This document shows, one piece after another, positions 1 to 5,642 of a stretch of 7,596 bases of DNA. Made by a program: the position numbers and the translations under genes. Below the pieces are notes generated by a model. That model saw nothing but the letters and a program-made list of their open reading frames with translations. It did not search any database and was not told the DNA's origin. The DNA comes from Phycisphaerales bacterium (GTDB lineage: Bacteria > Planctomycetota > Phycisphaerae > UBA1845 > Fen-1342): positions 1-7,596 of the forward strand of contig JALHJL010000091.1 in the NCBI GenBank assembly GCA_022839625.1, given 5' to 3'. Each line of letters opens with the position of its first letter. Positions within the stretch are counted from its first letter, which is position 1.

Positions 1-198
1 GACGTGCTTCTTGCATTTCGGGCAGTAGTCCCGGTGAATGGTGTGCTCGGTGACGACCGACTGGAGGTTCTCGGGCAGGTCTTCGATCAGCCGCGTGCGG
101 CTGCGTTGGCAGCGTTGCAGCGGCCCGCCGCAACACGGGCAGATCGGCAGGCGATGTTTCTTCCGGTCATCGATCTGCGGCGGCGGCGGGCGATGTGG
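1..198 (-). pseudogene. IS66-like transposase fragment (zinc-finger region)
   Basis: Reading leftward in one minus-strand frame gives a peptide with PPPPQIDDRKKHRLPICPCC, then GGPLQRC, then RTRLIEDLPE, VVTEHTIHRDYCP and KCKKHV, running off the window at base 1. The CPCC and CPKC pairs with the IEDLPE and VTEHTIHRDYCPKC stretches resemble the zinc-finger region ahead of the catalytic domain in IS66-family transposases. Codon third positions are strongly G/C, as expected of coding DNA. To the right of about base 198 the frame stays open to a TGA at 451-453, but I see no recognisable transposase sequence and no ATG or GTG start, so the 5' part appears lost or replaced. The catalytic domain, if present, lies outside the window. 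Family assignment is by memory of the motif and moderately sure; whether the element is dead is inferred from the missing start. Confidence 0.65.
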
Positions 199-357
199 AC
201 GGCGGCACAGGCGCCAAGCGATACGGCTAGAGACAGGGCCGCCAGCGTGCCGTAGTTGAACATCTTCTGATGTCCCATTCGGTTTGGGGTTCAGAGCCCA
301 ACGCGCAGCGCCTTCGCGCCCGGCCGAAACGTGCCGATGAATTGTGCTGAGGACGAC

Positions 358-407
358 AAAAAAGAACAAAACAGCGGACGAAGACGGCCGGCGGATCGCT
401 CCGCCGG
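358..407 (-). terminator. Probable terminator of the 16S transcript
   Basis: On the minus strand CCGGCGGA and TCCGCCGG (400-407 and 388-395) form a perfect 8-bp stem closed by a GCGA tetraloop. A T-rich tract follows (TTTTGTTCTTTTTT at 358-371). The tract starts about 16 bases after the stem, farther than in a textbook intrinsic terminator, although an alternative pairing of GCGGA with TCCGC at about 373-377 would bring the stem closer. It lies about 80-130 bases past the 16S 3' end, with no tRNA or 23S sequence between. Confidence 0.5.
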
Positions 408-413
408 GCAGGT

Positions 414-469
414 CGCCCTCGCGGGCGGCCCAAGGGTGTGCTGACGAAGATCATCGAGCCGAGGCTCGA
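414..469 (-). other. 16S trailer hairpins
   Basis: Two stem-loops lie just downstream of the mature 16S end. At 454-469 TCGAGCC and GGCTCGA are perfect inverted repeats, likely folding with a 4-base CGAG loop. At 414-427 CGCCC and GGGCG flank a 4-base loop, GCGA on the transcribed strand. They may act in 3' processing of the precursor. I did not find a long stretch complementary to the leader that would give a classic RNase III stem. Confidence 0.4.
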
Positions 470-484
470 AGTCCTAGTGATCCC

Positions 485-2066
<1,582 letters not shown>

Positions 2067-2309
2067 AATTCGGAGATGTCCCGCCTGGCAGCGGGCATCG
2101 CTTCCGTGAAGAAACCCAAGCAGCTTGCTGCGAAGAAAATCCGCTCGGGCGCCCGAACGGGCCCGGACACACCGTGCCGACCCGTGGGGCCTTGTTACCG
2201 ATCCAGCACCTGCCCCCTCCGGTTCGCAGCCGGGGGCCTGTGCCGTCACACTCTTGCGGCTTCGTCCACTGTTCAGTTGTCAAAGATCTGACCGCCATTT
2301 CCAGCGGGG
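2067..2309 (-). other. 16S rRNA leader
   Basis: About 240 bases separate the predicted transcription start (near 2309) from the 16S 5' end. The stretch has no coding sequence. It holds a boxA-like motif near its beginning, a strong GC hairpin around 2215-2240 (CCCCC paired with GGGGG around a CCGG pair), a perfect GCCCG/CGGGC hairpin at 2151-2162, a CAGC/GCTG hairpin around 2120-2131, and an inverted pair CCCGC/GCGGG at about 2080-2096 close to the mature 5' end. The run of hairpins is typical of a processed rRNA precursor. The start point is inferred from the promoter. Confidence 0.55.
2270..2288 (-). promoter_or_regulatory. boxA-like rRNA antitermination motif
   Basis: The minus strand reads GATCTTTGACAACTGAACA. 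This closely resembles the boxA core of rRNA leaders (CTCTTTAACA in E. coli; TTCTTTGAAAACT in Bacillus), which loads NusB/S10 to keep polymerase from terminating on untranslated rRNA. It lies about 20-40 bases past the predicted start and about 200 bases before 16S, a normal position. Function is inferred from motif and location. Confidence 0.6.
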
Positions 2310-2315
2310 CCACGC

Positions 2316-2345
2316 ATTGTATCAGCTCTACGCGCCGGGACGCAA
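2316..2345 (-). promoter_or_regulatory. 16S rRNA promoter (sigma70-like)
   Basis: On the minus strand TTGCGT (2340-2345) and TACAAT (2316-2321) are separated by 18 bases. The GC-rich sequence after the -10 box (GCGTGGCCCC) resembles the discriminator of stringently controlled rRNA promoters. A T7 tract at 2358-2364 falls at about -49 to -55, where an UP element would contact the polymerase alpha subunits. It is followed by the boxA motif, which supports the call. Confidence 0.6.
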
Positions 2346-2357
2346 GGGCGCAGCTCG

Positions 2358-2376
2358 AAAAAAACTGTGCAACAGT
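2358..2376 (-). terminator. Hairpin plus T7 tract upstream of the rRNA promoter
   Basis: On the minus strand ACTGT-TGC-ACAGT (2364-2376) is followed directly by seven T. The stem is short (5 bp), so termination would be weak. The T tract also sits where an UP element of the rRNA promoter would lie, so this may be promoter DNA that happens to fold. Confidence 0.35.
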
Positions 2377-2382
2377 ACCAGT

Positions 2383-2404
2383 AAATTAAACGGGAGCGAT
2401 CCCG
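2383..2404 (-). terminator. Second hairpin with T-rich tail upstream of the rRNA promoter
   Basis: CGGGA and TCCCG (2391-2404 on the plus strand, loop GCGA; loop TCGC on the minus strand) make a perfect 5-bp stem. The minus strand continues with TTTAATTT (2383-2390). It could be a weak terminator or an A/T-rich distal activating sequence. Confidence 0.3.
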
Positions 2405-2411
2405 GAAGCGC

Positions 2412-2449
2412 AAAAAATCACCCGATAACCACTTCCGGAATGTTATCGG
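2412..2449 (-). terminator. Third hairpin with T6 tract, or divergent-region operator
   Basis: CCGATAAC (2422-2429) and GTTATCGG (2442-2449) are perfect 8-bp inverted repeats around a 12-base spacer that contains the palindrome TTCCGGAA. On the minus strand the stem is followed after a few bases by TTTTTT (2412-2417), as in an intrinsic terminator that would stop leftward transcription before it reaches the rRNA promoter. The nested dyad in a divergent intergenic region would also suit a DNA-binding regulator. The sequence alone does not decide. Confidence 0.4.
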
Positions 2450-2481
2450 ACCACATTCGCCGCCCACGTTCTTCTGCTTAC

Positions 2482-2511
2482 TGGACGGGACACCCACCCA
2501 AGCCGTACAAA
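2482..2511 (+). promoter_or_regulatory. Weak candidate promoter for the beta-propeller lipoprotein gene
   Basis: TGGACG (2482-2487) and TACAAA (2506-2511) are 18 bases apart and lie about 137 bases before the start codon. The match to sigma70 consensus is modest, and planctomycete promoters are poorly conserved. It is the best candidate I see between the rRNA promoter region and the gene. Confidence 0.2.
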
Positions 2512-2634
2512 AGTGAGGAGGGTGGGCCGATTGGGCCGATCGGCGTCGCCGCGGCCGGCGGCCTGCCACCCGGCCGATGAGGAGGCCGGCGACCGTGTCG
2601 GCACAGAGTACTTCCTCGGGTTCCCCCTCGAGCA

Positions 2635-2640
2635 AAGGAG
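2635..2640 (+). promoter_or_regulatory. Ribosome binding site fixing the start at 2648
   Basis: AAGGAG lies 7 bases before the ATG at 2648 and is complementary to the CCTCCTT tail of the 16S gene in this same window. No comparable site precedes the longer in-frame start at 2513, so the shorter start is preferred. Confidence 0.8.
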
Positions 2641-2647
2641 ACCGCAC

Positions 2648-4846
2648 ATGAGCGGAACCATGCGTCGTTGCGTCATCGTGTCGGTTGGCGCTGTGGCAGG
2701 AGTCTTGCTGTTGGGCGGGTGCCCCTGGCAGCCGCCCGCGGGCGGTACGAGCGACGGAAAGGCGGCGCTCAAGCCGTTCGCGTCCGCCGATGAACTGCTC
2801 CGCTACTTCCGCGAGCAGGTGCGCACGCAGCGCGGACGCGCCACCAACGTGTTCCGCGACGTCTGGGAGCTGCTCCCGGTCGGCGCGGCTGCGCCGGGCG
2901 CGGACAACGCGGCGGACGAGCAAAGCGGCGGATCGACGTCATATACGACCACCAACATCCAGGAGGAGGGCGTCGACGAGAGCGACATCCTCAAGTCCGA
3001 CGGCACGAACTTCTACATCGTGAAGGGCAAGACGCTGCGCATCGTCCGCGCCGTCCCGATGGGCGAGATGCAGCAGCTCGCCAACGTCGAGTTCGACGAC
3101 TACATCGACTCGATCTACCTGCTGGGCAGCAAGGTCGTCGTCCTCTGCCGCAAGGGCGGTTGGGCCGGCGGCCCGCGGCCCCTGGGGAACCCGGACATCG
3201 CCTGGGTGGGCATGATGTGGCCGCCCTACTACGAAAACGCGGCGACGGTCGTCTCGGAAGTGGACGTGAGCGACCCGGCTGCCGCGGCGATCACGAAGCA
3301 GGTGGAGTTCGACGGCTCGCTCGTGTCTTCGCGGGTCACGGGCGGGCGGCTGATCCTGGTGTTGACCATCCTTCCCACGGTCCCCGAGAACGTGAACACG
3401 TTCACCGTCGGACTCATCACGCTGGACCAGGTGTTGCCCAACATGCGCGGCGGCGCCGACGGCGAAACACCGATGGTTCCGCCGGAACGGTGGTATCGCC
3501 CCGAGACGCCGGACGGCTACTGCACGACGGCGGTCATGACGCTGGATGCGAACGACATCGAGGTGGTCGTTGGGTCCGTGGCCGTGCTGGCGAATGCGGG
3601 GACCATCTACGCTTCGACGGAGGCGATCTACCTGACCGACACCGAGTACACGGTGGACAACGACTATCGGGAGACGACGGCCGTTCACAAGCTGGCGTTC
3701 AACGCCGACGGCGTGGCCGAGTACGTTGCCAGCGGCTCGGTCCCGGGCCGGCTGTTGAACCAGTTCTCCCTGGGCGAGTACGAGGGTTACTTGCGCCTGG
3801 CGACGCACGTCAGCAACTTCGGTGGCTGGGTGTTTGCGGAGGGCGCGGACGTTGCCGTCACGAACGCGGAGCCTCGGGCGCAGGATCGCGATGAGACGCC
3901 CGTTGACGACGGATCGAACGGGGAAGGCGACGGCGACGAACCGGATCAGGGCGACCAGACGGTGACCCAGGCTTCGCCGCCGCCCGACAGCCCGTACAAT
4001 GCCGTGTACGTGCTGCACGACGCGGAAGGGGTCATGGAGATCGTGGGTGCGATTGAGGGGATCGCGCCGAATGAGAACCTCTACGCGGCGCGCTTCATGG
4101 GGCCGCGCGGCTTCCTCGTCACGTTCGAGCAGATCGACCCGCTGTTCGTGCTCGACCTCTCTGAGCCGACGGACCCGAGCATCCGGGGCGAGCTCAAAAT
4201 CCCCGGCTACAGTGACTATCTGCACCCGTTCGGCGACAACCTGCTCATCGGCGTCGGCCGCTCGACGATGGAGACGCCGTGGGGCGGCGTCGTGGCCCAT
4301 GCCGTCCAGCTTTCGCTCTTCGACGTGACCGAGCCGAACAATCCGACGCTGATCGAGCAGCTCGAGCTCGGTGGGTACGGCAGCGAATCGGACGTGAGCA
4401 ACACGCACAAGGCGTTTGCATTTCTGCCCGACCGCGGGTTGCTCGCGATTCCCGCGGTGCTGTTGCCCGAGCAGAACAACCCCTGGGGTGACGGCGGCTA
4501 CTGGGGGGGGCCGGTGTTTGACGGCGTCGTGTGCTTCCACGTGGACGCCGAGGGCTTCACCGAGCTCGGGCGCGTCGGCTCCGTCGTCTACGACGAATGG
4601 GGCTGGACACAGTGGCGTCGTGCGGCGTTCATCGACGACGTGGCCTACGCGGTCACGCCGGCGGGCGTGCGCGCGGCTGCGCTGGACGATTTCGCGGCGC
4701 CGCAGAAGCTGGTCCTGACTCCCAACGACGACGAGGTCGGCGGCTGGGGGGGCGGAAACGACGGCGGCATCCGTGACGAGGGTGACGGCGGCGGATCTTC
4801 GCCGGGCAACGCAGGCCAGACGGAGCCGTCCGGCCCGACGCAGTAG
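2648..4846 (+). CDS. Beta-propeller domain lipoprotein (secreted C-terminal beta-propeller family, PF09826-type)
   Basis: The 732-residue product is predicted to be exported and lipid-anchored. After MSGTMRRC comes a hydrophobic stretch ending in the lipobox LGGC, with Cys25 as the lipidation site. An Ala/Gly/Asp-rich linker follows. The family's entry motif TTNIQEEGVDESDILKSDG is at 101-119, the NQFSLGEYEGYLRLATH block near 371-387, and the hallmark run FLVTFEQIDPLFVLDLSEP, then LKIPGYSDYLHPFGDNLLIG, spans about 489-535, with NTHKAFAFLPDRGLLAIP at 585-602. These match the family often annotated as secreted protein with C-terminal beta-propeller; its biochemical role is not established. Two additions stand out: an acidic, Asp/Glu/Gly-rich insert at about 411-440 and a Gly/Asp-rich disordered tail at about 692-732. 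Third codon positions are almost all G or C. It is divergent from 16S and stands alone; a palindromic repeat begins one base after its stop. Family call firm, function unknown. Confidence 0.92.
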   Translation: MSGTMRRCVIVSVGAVAGVLLLGGCPWQPPAGGTSDGKAALKPFASADELLRYFREQVRTQRGRATNVFRDVWELLPVGAAAPGADNAADEQSGGSTSYTTTNIQEEGVDESDILKSDGTNFYIVKGKTLRIVRAVPMGEMQQLANVEFDDYIDSIYLLGSKVVVLCRKGGWAGGPRPLGNPDIAWVGMMWPPYYENAATVVSEVDVSDPAAAAITKQVEFDGSLVSSRVTGGRLILVLTILPTVPENVNTFTVGLITLDQVLPNMRGGADGETPMVPPERWYRPETPDGYCTTAVMTLDANDIEVVVGSVAVLANAGTIYASTEAIYLTDTEYTVDNDYRETTAVHKLAFNADGVAEYVASGSVPGRLLNQFSLGEYEGYLRLATHVSNFGGWVFAEGADVAVTNAEPRAQDRDETPVDDGSNGEGDGDEPDQGDQTVTQASPPPDSPYNAVYVLHDAEGVMEIVGAIEGIAPNENLYAARFMGPRGFLVTFEQIDPLFVLDLSEPTDPSIRGELKIPGYSDYLHPFGDNLLIGVGRSTMETPWGGVVAHAVQLSLFDVTEPNNPTLIEQLELGGYGSESDVSNTHKAFAFLPDRGLLAIPAVLLPEQNNPWGDGGYWGGPVFDGVVCFHVDAEGFTELGRVGSVVYDEWGWTQWRRAAFIDDVAYAVTPAGVRAAALDDFAAPQKLVLTPNDDEVGGWGGGNDGGIRDEGDGGGSSPGNAGQTEPSGPTQ

Positions 4847-4847
4847 G

Positions 4848-4865
4848 GCAAAGCTCCAGCTTTGC
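4848..4865. repeat. Palindrome family A, copy 1
   Basis: GCAAAGCTCCAGCTTTGC is a perfect 8-bp inverted repeat with a 2-base centre, starting one base after the stop codon of the propeller gene. It could fold in the mRNA 3' end, but no T tract follows, so a classic intrinsic terminator is not supported. Confidence 0.85.
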
Positions 4866-4891
4866 GTGATGCGAGCCACTCCAGAAGTAGT

Positions 4892-4909
4892 GCAAAGCTC
4901 CAGCTTTGC
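4892..4909. repeat. Palindrome family A, copy 2
   Basis: An exact 18-base copy of the element at 4848-4865, preceded by AGTAGT, a flank that recurs before other palindromes in this spacer. Two identical copies within 62 bases and a third at 5168 make chance unlikely. Confidence 0.85.
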
Positions 4910-4915
4910 CCGTAG

Positions 4916-4936
4916 CGGCCGGCGCCTCGCCGGCCG
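4916..4936. repeat. Palindrome family B, copy 1
   Basis: CGGCCGGCG and CGCCGGCCG are perfect 9-bp arms around a CCT centre, preceded by GTAG. Shares the GCCTCGCCG core with the elements at 5001 and 5113. Confidence 0.8.
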
Positions 4937-4938
4937 AT

Positions 4939-4966
4939 CCGAGCCGCGAGCGCGAGCGAGTGGGCC
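4939..4966. repeat. Non-palindromic repeat family F, copy 1
   Basis: Begins CCGAGCC, contains AGCGCGAGCGA (4949-4959) and ends GGGCC (4962-4966). The same three blocks occur in the same order at 5341-5367 with small differences between them. Confidence 0.55.
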
Positions 4967-5000
4967 TCAATCCGATCACCGATCGCCCCGGCGCGACGTA

Positions 5001-5023
5001 GCGCCCGGTGCCTCGCCGCCCGC
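5001..5023. repeat. Palindrome family B, copy 2 (imperfect)
   Basis: GCGCCCGGTGCCTCGCCG (5001-5018) is identical to 5113-5130. The right arm (CGCCGCCCGC) pairs imperfectly with the left, so this copy looks decayed. It is preceded by CGTA. Confidence 0.65.
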
Positions 5024-5042
5024 CTGTAGCACCGGGGCTGAG

Positions 5043-5070
5043 CTCGCCGCAGCGAGTCGCTTGTAGCGAC
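5043..5070. repeat. Two abutting short hairpins in the spacer
   Basis: CTCGC/GCGAG (5043-5056, 4-base loop) abuts GTCGCT/AGCGAC (5056-5070, 3-base loop TGT). Both stems are perfect. The second contains the recurring GTAG motif in its loop and right arm. Confidence 0.5.
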
Positions 5071-5073
5071 CTG

Positions 5074-5087
5074 CCCGCCGTGGCGGG
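5074..5087. repeat. CCCGCC/GGCGGG palindrome
   Basis: Perfect 6-bp inverted repeat with a GT centre, following directly on the 5056-5070 hairpin. No second copy of this exact unit is seen in the window. Confidence 0.5.
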
Positions 5088-5112
5088 TGTCCGGCGTGCG
5101 ACCGCAGCCGAA

Positions 5113-5134
5113 GCGCCCGGTGCCTCGCCGGCCG
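5113..5134. repeat. Palindrome family B, copy 3
   Basis: GCGCCCGGTGCCTCGCCGGC with CG after it; shares 18 bases exactly with 5001-5018 and the right arm CGCCGGCCG with 4928-4936. A TTCGTAG sequence follows and leads into the next palindrome. Confidence 0.75.
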
Positions 5135-5142
5135 TTCGTAGT

Positions 5143-5162
5143 GTCGGCCCGGAGCGGCCGAC
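5143..5162. repeat. GTCGGCC/GGCCGAC palindrome
   Basis: Perfect 7-bp arms around a CGGAGC centre. It is bounded on the left by CGTAGT and on the right by GTAGTG, which leads into family A copy 3, so it looks like a GTAG-bounded module. Confidence 0.65.
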
Positions 5163-5167
5163 GTAGT

Positions 5168-5185
5168 GCAAAGCTCCGGCTTTGC
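5168..5185. repeat. Palindrome family A, copy 3 (one base different)
   Basis: GCAAAGCTCCGGCTTTGC differs from copies 1 and 2 by A to G near the centre, leaving perfect 7-bp arms. The flank GTAGT matches copy 2. Confidence 0.85.
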
Positions 5186-5206
5186 CAGCGCAGACCTCTG
5201 GGTGCC

Positions 5207-5221
5207 GTGGGCGTCTCGCCC
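5207..5221. repeat. Repeat family D, copy 1
   Basis: GTGGGCGTCTCGCCC, a GGGCG/CGCCC stem around TCT. An identical 15-base copy is at 5238-5252. Confidence 0.75.
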
Positions 5222-5237
5222 TGCGTTACTGGGTGGG

Positions 5238-5252
5238 GTGGGCGTCTCGCCC
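5238..5252. repeat. Repeat family D, copy 2
   Basis: Identical to 5207-5221. The two starts are 31 bases apart and the sequence between them is not conserved, so this is not a regular tandem array. Confidence 0.75.
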
Positions 5253-5282
5253 GCCAGTGGTAGTGGATGGCGTGGGCGTGCC

Positions 5283-5340
5283 AAGGGCCGGTTTCTCGGC
5301 GCCGCCGCGCGCTCACGCGGCGTCACCCAGGACCGGCCTT
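5283..5340. repeat. Large imperfect inverted repeat
   Basis: The outer arms AAGGGCCGGT (5283-5292) and ACCGGCCTT (5332-5340) pair with one bulged base. Inside, CGCCGCG (5303-5309) and CGCGGCG (5316-5322) form a perfect 7-bp stem. This may be another palindromic module or a structured RNA; no known RNA family is recognised. Confidence 0.4.
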
Positions 5341-5367
5341 CCGAGCCCGAAGCGCGAGCGACGGGCC
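5341..5367. repeat. Non-palindromic repeat family F, copy 2
   Basis: CCGAGCC, AGCGCGAGCGA (5351-5361) and GGGCC (5363-5367) in the same order as at 4939-4966. This supports the spacer being built from reused modules. Confidence 0.55.
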
Positions 5368-5597
5368 AGATCGTCGAAGGCCGCTTCGGCTGTGCCCACT
5401 GAGAAGGGTTATGCCTGTTTAGCGGCGTCGTGACGCGTGAAACGGGAGCCGCTCAGGTTTGAGGTGCGACCGGCAGGAGGGGGCGCCCCTTTAGTCAGGT
5501 ATCAGTCGCCCCGACGATGTGAGCGCTGCCGCCGAGTTGATGTGCTACCGCGGGTCGGGTCAGTCTGCACATACGGCCGCTGAAGCACAAGACCGCT
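5368..5597. other. Spacer with no recognised feature
   Basis: About 230 bases between the palindrome cluster and the terminator-like hairpin of the convergent gene. I see a GAAG/CTTC hairpin near 5380-5392 and GGGGCGCCCC at 5480-5489, but no convincing coding sequence, tRNA or promoter. Confidence 0.4.
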
Positions 5598-5625
5598 CCC
5601 GGTTCACGTGCACACATGAACCGGG
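5598..5625 (-). terminator. Terminator-like hairpin after the minus-strand lipoprotein gene
   Basis: CCCGGTTCA (5598-5606) and TGAACCGGG (5617-5625) are perfect 9-bp arms around a 10-base loop, 17 bases past the stop codon at 5643-5645. There is no T run on either strand, so it may act as an mRNA 3'-end stabiliser or a bidirectional barrier between the convergent genes instead of a classic intrinsic terminator. Confidence 0.5.
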
Positions 5626-5642
5626 GGCACCTGCGTTGGGGG

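Noticed and set aside
87..278. 63-residue minus-strand frame with a signal-like N-terminus and LGAC
   Set aside because: It ends in an Arg-rich stretch that is the out-of-frame reading of the transposase fragment and has no ribosome binding site. Noted as a possible junction but not called a gene.
2513..2647. Longer N-terminus for the propeller protein starting at 2513
   Set aside because: It has no ribosome binding site and would bury the signal peptide and lipobox; the ATG at 2648 has AAGGAG 7 bases upstream.
2273..2923. 216-residue minus-strand frame
   Set aside because: It crosses the rRNA promoter, the hairpin series and the start of the propeller gene, and shows no recognisable domain.
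2939..4879. 646-residue open frame on the minus strand
   Set aside because: It lies antisense to the well-supported propeller gene, is Arg/His/Val-rich as expected for the complement of GC3-rich coding DNA, and its first residues translate a palindromic repeat.
4848..5252. Possible CRISPR array
   Set aside because: The repeats are short, of several families and irregularly spaced, without uniform spacers or nearby cas genes.
4645..5316. Open frames of 97-223 residues in the repeat spacer
   Set aside because: They are made of translated palindromes, overlap one another on both strands and show no domain or start signal.
4847..5642. tRNA or known small RNA in the long spacer
   Set aside because: No T-loop (GGTTCGAATCC-type) with matching acceptor and anticodon stems and no recognisable RNA family was found on either strand.
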